Positions 27,621 to 38,110 of a stretch of 64,000 nucleotides of DNA are shown here, one piece after another; the stretch's first letter is position 1; the number at the start of each line of letters is the position of its first letter. The position numbers and the translations under genes are program-made. This stretch comes from Deltaproteobacteria bacterium. Its GTDB lineage: Bacteria > Desulfobacterota > Binatia > UTPRO1. The stretch is taken from positions 35,820-99,819 of the forward strand of contig JACQEO010000052.1 of NCBI GenBank assembly GCA_016200545.1. The letters are read 5' to 3'. Under the pieces are notes generated by a model that was given only the letters and a program-made list of their open reading frames with translations, searched no databases and had not been told where the DNA came from.

Positions 27621-28651
27621 GGTCGGCCCTCCGCGCTCGCGGCCCGCAGCCGGGCGCCGTAGGTGCGTTCATAGTAGTCGCGGTAGGCGCCGCTCTTGAC
27701 CGCCTCCCACCACGGTCGGTGCGCGCGATACCATGCGATCGTCGCGGCGATGCCGGCCGCGAACGGCTCGCGCGGCGCCCATCCGAGCTCGCGCGTCGTC
27801 TTCGACGCGTCGATTGCATAGCGGCGGTCGTGGCCGGGACGATCGGCGACGTGGCGCAGCAGCGTCGCCGGCTTCCCGAGCGTCGCGAGGATGCGCCGGG
27901 CGACGTCGATGTTGCGGTGCTCGTTGCCACCGCCAACGTTGTAGATCTCGCCGGCGCGTCCGCGCCGCAGGACGACGTCGAGGGCGCGGCAGTGATCGAC
28001 GACGTGGATCCAATCGCGCACCTGACAGCCGTCGCCGTAGAGCGGCAGCGGCTCGTCGGCGAGGGCGTTGGTCACGAAGAGCGGGATCAGCTTCTCGGGA
28101 AATTGGTAGGGGCCGTAGTTGTTCGAGCAACGCGTGATCAGCGCGTCGAGACCGTAGGTCCGATGCGCGGCGCGCACGAGGAGGTCGGCCGCCGCTTTGC
28201 TCGCCGCGTACGGGCTGTTCGGCTGAAGCGGATGCTCCTCCGCGAACGCACCCGTCGGACCGAGGCTGCCGTAAACCTCGTCGGTCGACACCTGGAGAAA
28301 GCGGCCGACCTTGGCGCGCCGCGCGGCATCGAGCAGCACCTGCGTGCCGACGACGTTGGTGCGCAGGAAGACCGTGGCGTCGGCGATGCTGCGGTCGACG
28401 TGCGACTCGGCGGCGAGGTGGACGATCGCGTCGACGCCCTCGACCACCGCCTTCACCGCGTCCGCGTCGGCGACGTCGGCGCGCACGAAGCGGTGGCGCG
28501 GATCGGTCATCACCGGCTCGAGGTTGGCGAGGTTGCCAGCGTACGTGAGGAGGTCGAACGTCACCACCTCGTCCTCGGGATGCGTCGCCAGGACGTGCTG
28601 CACGAAGTTCGCGCCGATGAAGCCGGCGCCGCCGGTCACGAGGAGCCGCAT
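27617..28651 (-). CDS. rmlB: dTDP-glucose 4,6-dehydratase
   Basis: 344 aa extended [18 protein letters not shown] (NAD site), [50 protein letters not shown] and [17 protein letters not shown] match RmlB throughout. Forms dTDP-4-keto-6-deoxyglucose. Seven bases downstream of rmlC and overlapping the cupin gene by ATGA (27617-27620). Confidence 0.97.
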   Translation of the reverse strand: MRLLVTGGAGFIGANFVQHVLATHPEDEVVTFDLLTYAGNLANLEPVMTDPRHRFVRADVADADAVKAVVEGVDAIVHLAAESHVDRSIADATVFLRTNVVGTQVLLDAARRAKVGRFLQVSTDEVYGSLGPTGAFAEEHPLQPNSPYAASKAAADLLVRAAHRTYGLDALITRCSNNYGPYQFPEKLIPLFVTNALADEPLPLYGDGCQVRDWIHVVDHCRALDVVLRRGRAGEIYNVGGGNEHRNIDVARRILATLGKPATLLRHVADRPGHDRRYAIDASKTTRELGWAPREPFAAGIAATIAWYRAHRPWWEAVKSGAYRDYYERTYGARLRAASAEGRP

Positions 28652-28658
28652 GCGCGTG

Positions 28659-29114
28659 TCAGCGTGGACGCGTCGTCCAGTCGAACCCGATCGTCGGGTC
28701 GTCGTGGGGAATGCGTTCCTCGTCGGGGTCGGCGGGATCGTAGGCCTCGCTGGTGTGGTAGAAGAGACCAGCCGGACGGGTGCCGAGGACGCGGTAGCCG
28801 TGCGCGACGCCGATCGGGATCGCCAGCAGCAGTGGGGCGCGCTCGCCCATGATGACGACGTCGGTCTGGCGGTGGGTCGGCGACTCCGGGCGCAGATCGT
28901 AGAGGACCACCTGCGCCGTCCCGGAGGCGAAGAACCATAGGTCCCACTGCCGCTGGTGCCAGTGAAACGCCTTGATCACACCCGGGTACGCCTCGGTGTA
29001 GGTGGTCTGCTTGACGGGCACGAAGCAGGGGTCGTCGGCGCGCAAGACCTCCATGAGCAGACCGCGGTCGTCGGAGCGGACGGTCAACTGCTTCAGGCGC
29101 ACGCCATCGATCAT
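28659..29114 (-). CDS. rmlC: dTDP-4-dehydrorhamnose 3,5-epimerase-like (RmlC) cupin
   Basis: 151 aa. RmlC-type landmarks: SDDRGLLMEVLRADD, EAYPGVIKAFHWHQRQWDLW (usual RGLHYQ replaced by KAFHWH), VVLYDLRPES, IPIGVAHGYRVLG and YHTSEAYDPADPDEERIPHDDPTIGFDW. The last block is very typical. ATG at 29114 overlaps the rmlA stop (ATGA); longer frames upstream are shadows. The variant active-site stretch leaves open a 3-epimerase rather than full 3,5-epimerase. Confidence 0.85.
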   Translation of the reverse strand: MIDGVRLKQLTVRSDDRGLLMEVLRADDPCFVPVKQTTYTEAYPGVIKAFHWHQRQWDLWFFASGTAQVVLYDLRPESPTHRQTDVVIMGERAPLLLAIPIGVAHGYRVLGTRPAGLFYHTSEAYDPADPDEERIPHDDPTIGFDWTTRPR

Positions 29115-29881
29115 GGGGTTCTCCTCGGGGTTCTCCTCGCCCGAGCGCGCCGCTCGATCTTGTTGGCTCCGCTGCGCGCCACCAGGTTTCCCGCCCGATG
29201 TAGCGCCTCGAAGGTGCCGGCATCGGTCCACCACCCGCGCAAGATCTCGAAACCGAGCTCGCCGCGCTCGATGTACCAGTTGTTGACGTCCGTGATCTCG
29301 AGCTCGCCCCGGCCGGAGGGCTTGAGCGTACGGATCACGTCGAAGACACGCGCATCATACATGTAGATTCCGGTGACTGCATATCGACTCTTTGGCCGTC
29401 GCGGCTTCTCCTCGATGCCGACGATACGCCGGCCACGGAAGATCGGCACGCCGAAACGTTCCGGATCGGGCACCTGCTTGAGGAGGATGCGCGCACCCTC
29501 CTGCCCGCGCGCGAACGCCTCCGCCGATGTCCGGAAGTTGCCCGCGATGATGTTGTCGCCGAGAACGACGCACACCCGCTCGCCGTCGACGAAGTGCTCG
29601 GCGAGCGACAACGCGGCGGCGATGCCGCCCTCCCCTTCCTGGTATGTGTAGTTGAGATGCTTCAGACCGAAATCCTTGCCGTTCCCGAGGAGACGCAGGA
29701 AGTCGCCGGCGTTGTTGCCGCCGGTCACCAGCATGATGTCGCGGACGCCGGCGTTCAGCAGCGCCTGGAGCGGGTAGTAGATCATCGGGCGGTCGAACAC
29801 CGGCAGCAGGTGCTTGTTGGTGACGCGGGTCAGTGGGTGGAGGCGGGTGCCGAGCCCGCCCGCAAGGAGCACGCCCTTCAT
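29111..29881 (-). CDS. rmlA: Glucose-1-phosphate thymidylyltransferase-like nucleotidyltransferase
   Basis: 256 aa. Nucleotidyltransferase motif GGLGTRLHPLTRVTNKHLLP, dTTP/metal site VVLGDNII, and EITDVNNWYIERGELGF. Shorter than the common 290-residue RmlA: it lacks the C-terminal allosteric helices and matches the short RmlA type. C-terminus is Arg-rich. Overlaps lptD (ATGA, 29878-29881) and rmlC. With rmlB and rmlC it gives dTDP-4-keto sugars; no rmlD is seen in the window. Confidence 0.92.
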   Translation of the reverse strand: MKGVLLAGGLGTRLHPLTRVTNKHLLPVFDRPMIYYPLQALLNAGVRDIMLVTGGNNAGDFLRLLGNGKDFGLKHLNYTYQEGEGGIAAALSLAEHFVDGERVCVVLGDNIIAGNFRTSAEAFARGQEGARILLKQVPDPERFGVPIFRGRRIVGIEEKPRRPKSRYAVTGIYMYDARVFDVIRTLKPSGRGELEITDVNNWYIERGELGFEILRGWWTDAGTFEALHRAGNLVARSGANKIERRARARRTPRRTP

Positions 29882-32397
29882 TGGCCGAGGACGCTCCGCG
29901 CCGGGCCGGCGACCACTCCGAAGGTACGGCGAAACGGCTCGCGTCCCACCTGCCCGAGCCCGACGAGCGACACCAGCACCCGCGCCTGGGTCTCGTTGGG
30001 GTTCACCCGGTTGGAGAGGCCGATGTCGATCACCCAGCACTCACAGTCCGAGATGATACGGAGCCCGCCGCCGACTTCGAGGAATTTCTTGCTGATATTG
30101 TCATAGCGCGCCTCGAACGCGCCGTAATAGCGCTTGGTGAGACGCAACAACAAGCCGCCGTTGACCTCCTGGAGGGCGCTGTTCGCGACGAAGCGATAGC
30201 CGACGCTCAGGCGACTGCGGCCGCGCAGCGACTCGATCGAGAAGTCGTCGGTGAAGGTACTGGGATCGGAGAGCGACAGATAAATGTTCGCGCCCTTGAT
30301 GCGTCCCTCGTTGACATCGTAGTCCGTCCTCCCCTCGAAGCTCACGAACGAGGCGGGCGCGAGGCGGAGGTACATGCCGAGGTCCGACACGCGCGTGGCG
30401 CCGCGCGGGATCACCTCGCCGGTCTTCGGATCGGTTTCGTCGATGAAGTCGCCGCCCTTGTTGACGGCGTCGTAGCTCTGGAAAATCGAGAACCGGCCGA
30501 GCTCGCGGATGGTGCCGCGGGGTCCCTCGGTTGGGGTCTCGTCGTCGTGCTGGCGGAGCGCCGCGCGCGCCCGCGCGGACGGCGTCGCGCCCGCGGGGGT
30601 GCCATCGCCCTCCGGATCGTAGCCCGGCCCCGCCGGCGCCTTCGCCGCCTCCGCCGCCGCGCGACTCGCCGGCGTCGTCGGCACGCTCCGACCGAGGAGC
30701 CGGCTCGTCACTCCGTACGTGAACACGCTCCGCCGGTTCACGCGGTCGACGTCGTCGAAGAGCGGCAACGCCGCCTGGCGCGTGTCGGTGCGTGGCACGA
30801 GCAGGTACCCGAGCGACGGCTCGAGCGTGTGCTTCAGGGCGTCGAAGCCGAGGTGGTGGAACGGATAGACGCGCGCCACCTGGGTGTGCGCCTCGCCATT
30901 CAAGGTGAAGAGCTCGCGCGTCGCGTTCTTGTCGAGCGCCGGCAGGATGCTCGGCGGCTTGCTGCCGGGATCGGCGGGATTGACGTTCACCTGCTGCGGC
31001 ACGCTGGTGTCGGAGAGCGAATACGCGGTCTCCCGCAATCCACCCCGCAACGAGCCGTACGCGTACTGCGAGAGGTGCCACGGGATCTCGATCTCCGGAC
31101 GCAGGTCGAGCCGCTGTCCCTCGAAGCCACGTTCGCGCGCGAAGTTCGCCCCCTCGCCCGCGACGGACAGCGCGACGTGATCGTCGAGGAAGCGCTGCAC
31201 GGTGACGCCCTGGACACGCGGCGGCACCTGGAAGACGAAGCGATCGGGATTGATGAAGTCCTGGTACCAGGTGCCGGTCGCGAGCAGCAGACTGCGATCG
31301 AAGACGCGATCGACGCCGACCTGCGAGCGCTCGAACCGTCGCGTGCGCAGCGCGACGTCGGCGCTGGGATTGAACGTGAAGAGGTTGATCTCGCGCAGGA
31401 AGAGATCGTCACTGACGCGGAACACGTCGGCGAACCCGTGTACGCCACCGGGAAGCCACTGATCGTGGACGATGCCGGCGCTCCAGCGATTCACCGGGAT
31501 GTTCGGGTTGGCGATGTGCTGGTTGACGACGTCGCGCGAGGAAGCGCCGCGGATCTTCTCGTTGAAGTAGGCGCCGTTCACCTCACCGGCGGTGTCCTCG
31601 CTGAGCGCGTAGCGGTACTCGCCGAGAGCACCGATGCGCGCCGCCGTCTCGACGTCGAGTGCGAGCGTCGCGTCCATGCTCTTGTTGATCGCGAGGTAGA
31701 GCGGCTGCTCGAATTGGAACCCGCGTCGGTTCGAGTAGCCGAAGCGCGGGAAGAGGAGCCCGCTCTGCCGGTCGCGGCGGACGGGAAAGAGGCCGTAGGG
31801 GAAGTACAGGATCGGCATCCCCCTCACCTCGAAAGCACCGTGCTCGACGCGCCCGTAGCCCTCGAGGTCGACGCTGATCCGCTCTCCACGCACGCTCCAG
31901 CTCGGCGCCCCGCCGCCCGCGCAGAGACAGGTCGTGAAGCGGCCGGAGTCGATGCGGTAACTCTGGCCCGGAAGCTTCTCGAAATGCGATCCGGTGAGTT
32001 GGTAGTGATTCTTGTTGAGGAAGACCGAGCCGGTATCGAGCGCTCCCGTCTCCTCGACGAGGTTGAGCGTCATCGCGTCGGCGGTGACGGTGCCCTGCGG
32101 ATCCGTCAGGACGACGCTGCCCTCGGCCTCGGCGAGCTGCGTGGCGCGGTGCACGCGCACGGTGTCCGCCGTGAGCACCATATCTCCGCGCGTCACCTTG
32201 ACGGCGCCGTGGGCGGTGATGACGTTCGACGACTGATCGTAGGTGATGGTCGCGGCATCGACGGTCACCTCGCCCGTCGACGTGCGCAGCTTGTCGAGCT
32301 CGAGGAGGTTCTGCTCGGCGCCGCGCACCCGACCGGCGACGGCGAGCGCGGCGGCGGCGAACGCCGTCCGCCACAGGAGCGCGCGGCGGCGGGTCAC
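29878..32397 (-). CDS. lptD: LPS-assembly outer-membrane protein LptD
   Basis: 839 aa from the GTG at 32397, which overlaps the folC stop (GTGA). Signal peptide to about residue 27, then an OstA/LptA-like beta-jellyroll (ATITYDQSSNVITAHGAVKV, GDMVLTADTVRVHRATQ) and a C-terminal barrel with FPYGLFPVRRDRQSGLLFPRF and SVFTYGVTSRL. Two CxC pairs, FTTCLCAG near 155 and SDCECWV near 790, are placed as the N- and C-terminal cysteines that form the inter-domain disulfides of known LptD. A Pro/Ala-rich loop of about 55 residues interrupts the barrel near 610-665. Inserts LPS in the outer membrane with LptE, which is not in the window. Confidence 0.95.
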   Translation of the reverse strand: MTRRRALLWRTAFAAAALAVAGRVRGAEQNLLELDKLRTSTGEVTVDAATITYDQSSNVITAHGAVKVTRGDMVLTADTVRVHRATQLAEAEGSVVLTDPQGTVTADAMTLNLVEETGALDTGSVFLNKNHYQLTGSHFEKLPGQSYRIDSGRFTTCLCAGGGAPSWSVRGERISVDLEGYGRVEHGAFEVRGMPILYFPYGLFPVRRDRQSGLLFPRFGYSNRRGFQFEQPLYLAINKSMDATLALDVETAARIGALGEYRYALSEDTAGEVNGAYFNEKIRGASSRDVVNQHIANPNIPVNRWSAGIVHDQWLPGGVHGFADVFRVSDDLFLREINLFTFNPSADVALRTRRFERSQVGVDRVFDRSLLLATGTWYQDFINPDRFVFQVPPRVQGVTVQRFLDDHVALSVAGEGANFARERGFEGQRLDLRPEIEIPWHLSQYAYGSLRGGLRETAYSLSDTSVPQQVNVNPADPGSKPPSILPALDKNATRELFTLNGEAHTQVARVYPFHHLGFDALKHTLEPSLGYLLVPRTDTRQAALPLFDDVDRVNRRSVFTYGVTSRLLGRSVPTTPASRAAAEAAKAPAGPGYDPEGDGTPAGATPSARARAALRQHDDETPTEGPRGTIRELGRFSIFQSYDAVNKGGDFIDETDPKTGEVIPRGATRVSDLGMYLRLAPASFVSFEGRTDYDVNEGRIKGANIYLSLSDPSTFTDDFSIESLRGRSRLSVGYRFVANSALQEVNGGLLLRLTKRYYGAFEARYDNISKKFLEVGGGLRIISDCECWVIDIGLSNRVNPNETQARVLVSLVGLGQVGREPFRRTFGVVAGPARSVLGQ

Positions 32398-33710
32398 GCG
32401 CGCGCCGCGAGACGCATGGCGGCGCGTTCGCGCTCCGCGTCGACGGCGCGTGCGGGGTCGATCGCGGCGAGGAGATCGCCGACGAGAAAGAGCGATCCGG
32501 TCACGAGGATGACGTCGTCGGAGCCGCTGCGCGCGCACACATCCTCGTAGGCGAGCACCGGATCGGCGACGACGCGCACCGGAGGTCGCGCCGCGGCGGC
32601 GACCTCGTGCGGATCGGCGCTGCGGGCCTGTCGCGGTCGAGTCACGACGAACTCGGTCGCGATGCCGGCCAACGCCTGCAGCATGAGCGGCCAGGCCTTG
32701 TCGCGCATGACACCGAAAAGCACCCGAAGGGGCCGGCCTGCCGCGAGCACTCGCATCTCCTCCACCAGCACGTCGATCCCCGCCGGATTGTGGGCGCCAT
32801 CCAATAGCACGTCGGGTGCGCGCCGCACTAGCTGCAGGCGCCCCGGCCAACACACCGCCGCGAGACCGGCGCGCACCGCCGCGGGCGGCACCGTGAGCGT
32901 CGGCGCGAGTTCGAGCGCACGTACGGCGAGCGCGGCGTTGTCGCGCTGGTGGCGCCCGCCGAGCGCAATCGTGAGGTCGTCGATACGGCCGGCGGCGGAG
33001 CGATAGGAGAGCGTGCCGTCCGCACGGGGCTCGATCGCGAAGTCGCGGCCGAGGACGGAGAGCGGGCTCGCGATCGCCGCTGCGCGTGCCGCGATCACCT
33101 CCGCCGCCTCGCCGCGCGCCCCGGAGACGACCGGGACGCCGGGCTTGACGATCCCCGCCTTCTCCGTCGCGATCGCCGCGATAGTGTCGCCGAGATACTC
33201 CTCGTGGTCGCGCCCGACGTTGGTGACGACGGCGACCTCCGGCACGACGACGTTGGTGGCATCGAGACGGCCGCCGAGACCGACCTCGAGCACCTGCGTC
33301 TCGACGCCGCGTGCCGCGAAGGTGATCCATGCGAGCAAGGTCATGATCTCGAAGGCGGTGAGCTCGCGCGCGTCGTCGAGGTCGCGGCGCAGACGCGCCA
33401 CGCCGGTGACCACCTCCGCCTCCTCGATCGGCGCGCCGTCGACGACGATGCGCTCGCGAAACGACACCAGATGGGGTGACGTATAGAGACCGACGCGCCG
33501 GCCGCCGGCACGCAGCACGGCGTCGAGCAGCGCCGCCGTCGAGCCCTTGCCGTTGGTGCCGCCGACGTGCAGCGCCGCCGCCGCGCGCTGTGGATCGCCG
33601 AGGCGCGCCGCCGCACGCGCGACCCGTGCGAGCTTCAGATCGATGCCGGCGCGCGCCTCGCGGGCATAGAGCCAGGCGAGCGTGCGGACGTAGGCGTCGT
33701 CGTCGCTCAC
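32394..33710 (-). CDS. folC: Dihydrofolate/folylpolyglutamate synthase
   Basis: 438 aa Mur-ligase-fold enzyme. P-loop HVGGTNGKGSTAALL, SFRERIVVDG, LEVGLGGRLDATNVV, TNVGRDHEEYLGDTI and DGAHNPAG are diagnostic. Adds glutamate to folates (and, in most bacteria, to dihydropteroate). Starts with GTG at 33710, overlapping the accD stop; its own stop overlaps lptD. Confidence 0.95.
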   Translation of the reverse strand: MSDDDAYVRTLAWLYAREARAGIDLKLARVARAAARLGDPQRAAAALHVGGTNGKGSTAALLDAVLRAGGRRVGLYTSPHLVSFRERIVVDGAPIEEAEVVTGVARLRRDLDDARELTAFEIMTLLAWITFAARGVETQVLEVGLGGRLDATNVVVPEVAVVTNVGRDHEEYLGDTIAAIATEKAGIVKPGVPVVSGARGEAAEVIAARAAAIASPLSVLGRDFAIEPRADGTLSYRSAAGRIDDLTIALGGRHQRDNAALAVRALELAPTLTVPPAAVRAGLAAVCWPGRLQLVRRAPDVLLDGAHNPAGIDVLVEEMRVLAAGRPLRVLFGVMRDKAWPLMLQALAGIATEFVVTRPRQARSADPHEVAAAARPPVRVVADPVLAYEDVCARSGSDDVILVTGSLFLVGDLLAAIDPARAVDAERERAAMRLAARA

Positions 33711-34597
33711 GCGCCGTCGCGTCGACGCCGCGCCGCGCGCGCGCCTGGGCGCCGCCGCGCGCCTCTCCCGTCGTCGGCGGGGCGTACCGCGGCGCGCGCG
33801 TTCAACATACGGAGCAGGCGCGCGAGTGTCCGTCTGAGCTCGGGACGCGCGACGACGGCATCGAGCATGCCGTGCTTCATGAGGAACTCGGAGCGCTGGA
33901 AGTCCGCCGGCAGCTGCTCGTCGATCGTCTGCGCGATCACGCGCGGCCCCGCGAACCCGATCAGCGCCCGCGGTTCGGCGAGGTTGACGTCGCCGAGGAG
34001 GGCGACCGACGCTGCGACGCCGCCCGTCGTCGGATCGGTCAGCACCGAGACGTACGGCAGGCCGGCGGCGCGCAGACGTCCGAGCGCGGCGGCGAGCTTG
34101 GCCATCTGCATCAACGAGTAGATGCCCTCCTGCATGCGCGCCCCGCCCGATGCCGAGACGATCACCAGCGGCAGGCGCTCGCCGAGCGCGTGTTCGATGA
34201 CGCGCGTGAGCTTCTCGCCGACCGCCGATCCCATGCTGCCGCCCATGAAGGGAAAATTGAAGACGCCGATCGCCACCAGGACGCCGTCGACGCGACCGGT
34301 CCCGGTGAGCACCGCCTCGCGGTGGCCGGTGCGCGCGGCGACCTCGGCGAGGCGCTGCCCGTACGGCGGTTCGTCGGGGAAGTCGAGGACGTCGCGCGAG
34401 CCGAGGTCAGCGTCGCGCTCCTCAAACGAGCCGCGATCGAGGAGCAGCCGCAGGCGTTGATCCGCGGTCAGCCGAAAATGGTAGCCGCATTGGGGGCAGA
34501 CGAAGAGCCGCCGCTCGAGCGTGCGGCGGTTCACGAGCTCGGCGCACTCGAGACAGCGCGTCAGCAGCTCGGCGCTCGTCGCCTCAGACCGGACCAT
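33707..34597 (-). CDS. accD: Acetyl-CoA carboxylase carboxyltransferase subunit beta
   Basis: 296 aa. Zinc finger CLECAELVNRR ... CPQCGYHFRL near residues 15-42, then the crotonase-like carboxyltransferase domain (YGQRLAEVAARTGHREAV, GGSMGSAVGEKLTRV, VSASGGARMQEGIYSLMQMAK, DPTTGGVAAS, GFAGPRVIAQTI). Forms malonyl-CoA with AccA; accA is not in the window. ATG at 34597 lies inside the end of trpA (14-base overlap). C-terminal 40 residues are Arg/Ala-rich and probably disordered. Confidence 0.96.
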   Translation of the reverse strand: MVRSEATSAELLTRCLECAELVNRRTLERRLFVCPQCGYHFRLTADQRLRLLLDRGSFEERDADLGSRDVLDFPDEPPYGQRLAEVAARTGHREAVLTGTGRVDGVLVAIGVFNFPFMGGSMGSAVGEKLTRVIEHALGERLPLVIVSASGGARMQEGIYSLMQMAKLAAALGRLRAAGLPYVSVLTDPTTGGVAASVALLGDVNLAEPRALIGFAGPRVIAQTIDEQLPADFQRSEFLMKHGMLDAVVARPELRRTLARLLRMLNARAAVRPADDGRGARRRPGARAARRRRDGA

Positions 34598-35450
34598 GCG
34601 AGTCGCGTGCGCCGTGCACCGCCGCCGCCATGCGCCCCAAGAAGTCGGCGACGGGGGCGACGAGGTGGGTCCCGCGATGCTCCTCGACGAGCTGCATGAC
34701 CGCGCTCCCGACGACGACCGCGTCGCCGACGCGTGCCGTCGCTGCCGCCTGCACCGGGGTGCGGATGCCGAACCCGACACCGACGGGTAGCGTGGTCTCC
34801 TGTCGGACCGTCCGCAGCATCGTTCCGACCTCGTCGAGGTCGGGCGCCGCGGCGCCGGTCACGCCGGTGATCGAGACGTAGTAGACGAAGCCGCGGGCGC
34901 GCGCGAGGACGCGCGCGCGGCGGGTGGCGTCGCTCGTCGGCGCGAGGAGGAAGATCATTGCGATCCCGGCGGCGTCGAGCGCCGGCTGGAGGTCGTCGGC
35001 CTCCTCCGGCGGCATGTCGATGCAGAGCAGGCCGTCGACGCCGCTCGCGCGCGCATCGCGGGCGAGGCGCTCCGGATCGTACTGCACGAAGGGATTGGCG
35101 TAGCCGAAGAGGATGACGGGTACGTCGGACGCGGCGCGGAAGCGTGCCACGACTTCGAGGATGCCCGGAAGCGCCGTGCCGCCGGCGAGCGCGCGCTCCG
35201 CGGACCGCTGCAGGACGGGCCCGTCCGCCATCGGATCGGAGAAGGGCACGCCGAGCTCGATCAGGTCGGCACCGGCGGCGTCGGCGGCGCGCAAGAGCGC
35301 GAGCGTCGTCTCGAGGTCGGGGTCGCCGGCCATGATGAAGGGCACGAAGCCCGCACGCCCCGCGGCGCGCAGACCCGCGAAGGTCGCGCCGATTCGGTCG
35401 GGGGCGTCGCCCGCCGCGGCGGCGACGCGCTCACCCTGCCGGCCGCTCAC
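34584..35450 (-). CDS. trpA: Tryptophan synthase alpha chain
   Basis: 288 aa TIM barrel. [16 protein letters not shown], the catalytic [19 protein letters not shown] (Glu and Asp of the alpha site), [13 protein letters not shown] and [12 protein letters not shown] are present. GTG at 35450 overlaps the trpB stop (GTGA). Cleaves indole-3-glycerol phosphate and passes indole to TrpB. Confidence 0.97.
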   Translation of the reverse strand: MSGRQGERVAAAAGDAPDRIGATFAGLRAAGRAGFVPFIMAGDPDLETTLALLRAADAAGADLIELGVPFSDPMADGPVLQRSAERALAGGTALPGILEVVARFRAASDVPVILFGYANPFVQYDPERLARDARASGVDGLLCIDMPPEEADDLQPALDAAGIAMIFLLAPTSDATRRARVLARARGFVYYVSITGVTGAAAPDLDEVGTMLRTVRQETTLPVGVGFGIRTPVQAAATARVGDAVVVGSAVMQLVEEHRGTHLVAPVADFLGRMAAAVHGARDSHGPV

Positions 35451-36676
35451 GAGCCACCGCCGTCGGCGGCGCGACCGCCGGCGGCATCCCGCCGCGCCAT
35501 GTGTGCGGCGACCGTGCCCATGTCCTTGTCGCCGCGTCCGGAGAGATTCACGACCATCACCATGCGCCGCGGCAAGGTCGGCGCCAGGCGGATCGCGGCC
35601 GCGATCGCGTGCGCGCTCTCGAGCGCGGCGATGATGCCTTCGCACTCGGCGAGCGTGTGCAGCGCCGCCAGCGCCTCGTCGTCGCCCACCGCTTCATAGG
35701 TCACCCGCCCGCTGTCGCGCAGGTAGCTGTGCTCGGGACCGACGCCGGGGTAGTCGAGGCCGGCCGAGATCGAATGCGCCACCCGGATCTGTCCGGTCTC
35801 AGTTTGGAGGACGTAGCTCTTGCTGCCCTGGAAGATCCCGACCGTGCCCGCGGTGAGCGAGGCGCCGTGCGCCCCGCTCTCGAGACCATGCCCGGCCGCC
35901 TCGACGCCGATCATGCGCACACGCCGGTCACGGAGGAACGGATGGAAGAGGCCGATCGCGTTGCTACCGCCACCGACGCAGGCGATGAGGTAGTCGGGGA
36001 GACGGCCGATTGCGCGGCGCGCCTGCGCCCGCGTCTCGACGCCGATCACCGATTGGAAGTCGCGCACCATCTCCGGATACGGATGCGGGCCGGCGACCGA
36101 GCCGATGATGTAGAACGTGTCGCGCACGTTCGTGATCCAGTCGCGCATCGCCTCGTTCATCGCGTCCTTGAGCGTGCGGCTTCCGGACTCGACGGAATGG
36201 ACGGTGGCGCCGAGGAGCCGCATGCGGACGACGTTCAGCGCCTGGCGCTCGACGTCCTCGCTGCCCATGAAGACCTCGCAGCGCAGCCCGAAGAACGCCG
36301 CCACGGTCGCGGTCGCAACCCCGTGCTGCCCGGCGCCGGTCTCGGCGATGATGCGCGACTTGCCCATGCGGCGCGCGAGCAGGATCTGGCCCAAGGTGTT
36401 GTTGATCTTGTGCGCGCCGGTGTGACAGAGGTCCTCGCGCTTGAGGTAGATGCGCGCGCCGCCGAGCGTGCGGCTCAAACGCTCGGCGTGGTAGAGCAGC
36501 GTCGGCCGCCCGGCATACTCGCGCAGCAGGGCGCGCAGCTCGCGGCGGAAGCGCGCGTCGCGGCGCAGGCGATGGTAGGCGCGCTCGAGCTCGGCGAGCG
36601 CCGGCATGAGCGTCTCGCTCACGTAGCGGCCGCCGTACGCTCCGAAGTGGCCGCGCGCGTCAGGCAGTCTTGGCAT
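35447..36676 (-). CDS. trpB: Tryptophan synthase beta chain
   Basis: 409 aa PLP enzyme. [19 protein letters not shown], the PLP-lysine block [31 protein letters not shown], the phosphate loop [10 protein letters not shown], and [16 protein letters not shown] are all intact. C-terminal 15 residues are Ala/Gly-rich. Start at 36676 lies within the end of trpF (17-base overlap). Confidence 0.98.
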   Translation of the reverse strand: MPRLPDARGHFGAYGGRYVSETLMPALAELERAYHRLRRDARFRRELRALLREYAGRPTLLYHAERLSRTLGGARIYLKREDLCHTGAHKINNTLGQILLARRMGKSRIIAETGAGQHGVATATVAAFFGLRCEVFMGSEDVERQALNVVRMRLLGATVHSVESGSRTLKDAMNEAMRDWITNVRDTFYIIGSVAGPHPYPEMVRDFQSVIGVETRAQARRAIGRLPDYLIACVGGGSNAIGLFHPFLRDRRVRMIGVEAAGHGLESGAHGASLTAGTVGIFQGSKSYVLQTETGQIRVAHSISAGLDYPGVGPEHSYLRDSGRVTYEAVGDDEALAALHTLAECEGIIAALESAHAIAAAIRLAPTLPRRMVMVVNLSGRGDKDMGTVAAHMARRDAAGGRAADGGGS

Positions 36677-37328
36677 GGCTCACGAAGGCGCGCAGCAGCG
36701 CCCGGTCCTTGCGCCCCGGACTCTCCTCGACGCCACTGCACACGTCGACGCCGAGCGGACGCAGCGCGCGCACCGCGTCGGCGACGCTCTCCGCGGTGAG
36801 GCCGCCCGCGAGGAAGAGACGACGCGCCAGACGCGCGTCGATCGGCTCGGGGACGAGCGCCTTTCCGGTCCCGCCGCGCCGCCGCTCGTCGGCGGCGTCG
36901 GCGAGCAACCACCATCCATCGGGGTACGCGAGCGCCGCGGTCGCGAGCTCCCCCAGGCACCGCAGGCGCAGCGCCTTCATCGCCGGCACCTCGAACGCGC
37001 CGCAGAACTCCGCCGGCTCGTCGCCGTGGAACTGGAGGAGCCGTACCCCGGCGTCGATCGCGCGGCGCACGTCGCCAGGGGTGGGATCGACGAAGATGCC
37101 GACGGCGAGGACGTGGCGCGGCAGCATGCGGATCAGCGGCGTCGCCTCCGTCATCGACACGCAGCGCGCGCTCGCCGGATAGAAGTTGAAGCCGAGGAGA
37201 TCGGCGCCGGCGTCGACCGCTGCCTCCACGTCCGCGGCGCGCGTGAGGCCGCAGACCTTGACGCACAAGGGCCGCGCGCCGGCAGTCGCGCCGGCGTCGT
37301 ACGTGCCGGGCTGCCGCGTCGTGCTCAT
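36660..37328 (-). CDS. trpF: Phosphoribosylanthranilate isomerase
   Basis: 222 aa TIM barrel. [20 protein letters not shown] carries the catalytic Cys; [32 protein letters not shown] and [16 protein letters not shown] are typical. About 20 additional residues precede the conserved VKVCGLT start. Overlaps trpC by ATGA (37325-37328). Confidence 0.96.
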   Translation of the reverse strand: MSTTRQPGTYDAGATAGARPLCVKVCGLTRAADVEAAVDAGADLLGFNFYPASARCVSMTEATPLIRMLPRHVLAVGIFVDPTPGDVRRAIDAGVRLLQFHGDEPAEFCGAFEVPAMKALRLRCLGELATAALAYPDGWWLLADAADERRRGGTGKALVPEPIDARLARRLFLAGGLTAESVADAVRALRPLGVDVCSGVEESPGRKDRALLRAFVSHAKTA

Positions 37329-38092
37329 CGGAGGAGCGCTGCGAGCGCCGCGCCGGGATCGGGCGCCCGCATCAACGTCTCGCCGATCAGAAAGGCGTGC
37401 GCGCCGGCGGCCTCGAAGCGTGCCAAGTCGTCGCGGGTGCGGAGCCCGCTTTCGATCACCACCGTCGCCCCGGGAGGCAGGAGCCGCAGCAGCTCGAGGC
37501 CGGTCTCGAGGCGAACCTCCAAGGTGTCGAGGTCGCGGTTGTTGATCCCCCAGACGCGGACGCCGGCGGCACCCGCACGCTCGATCTGCTCCGCGGTGTG
37601 TACCTCGACGAGCGCCGTCATCCCGAGCTCCTCGCCGAGCGCGACGAGCTCGCGCATGTGCTCGGCGGTGAGGATCGCGGCGATCAGGAGAAACGCGTCC
37701 GCCCCCGAGGCGCGCGCCTCGTAGAGGTGGTACGGCTCGAAGAGGAAGTCCTTGCGCAGCACCGGGACCGTCACCCGCTCGCGGACGGCGGAGAGCGACT
37801 CGAGGCTGCCCTCGAAGAAACGCTCGTCGGTAAGCACCGACACCGCGGCGGCGCCCGCCGCCGCGTAGCCGGCGGCGATCGCGACCGGATCGAAATCCTC
37901 GCGGATACGCCCGCGTGACGGTGACGCGCGCTTCACCTCGGCGATGATGCGGCGGCCGGGAGCGGCGAGGGCGGCGACGAGGTCGCGGCGCGGCGCCGTG
38001 AAGAGCGGCGCCGCGCGCAGCGCCGGGAGCGGCCGCGCCCGTCGTCGCGCCTCGAGCTCCTGAACCTTGTGGTCGATGATCGCCTGCAACAT
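37325..38092 (-). CDS. trpC: Indole-3-glycerol phosphate synthase
   Basis: 255 aa TIM barrel. IIAEVKRASPSRGRI (substrate Lys), SVLTDERFFEGSLE, VPVLRKDFLFEPYHLYEARA, GINNRDLDTLEVRLE, ESGLRTRDD and FLIGETLMRAPDPG. Monofunctional, separate from trpF. Eighteen bases after trpD. Confidence 0.97.
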   Translation of the reverse strand: MLQAIIDHKVQELEARRRARPLPALRAAPLFTAPRRDLVAALAAPGRRIIAEVKRASPSRGRIREDFDPVAIAAGYAAAGAAAVSVLTDERFFEGSLESLSAVRERVTVPVLRKDFLFEPYHLYEARASGADAFLLIAAILTAEHMRELVALGEELGMTALVEVHTAEQIERAGAAGVRVWGINNRDLDTLEVRLETGLELLRLLPPGATVVIESGLRTRDDLARFEAAGAHAFLIGETLMRAPDPGAALAALLR

Positions 38093-38110
38093 CCGCCGAA
38101 CGCTCTTCCG

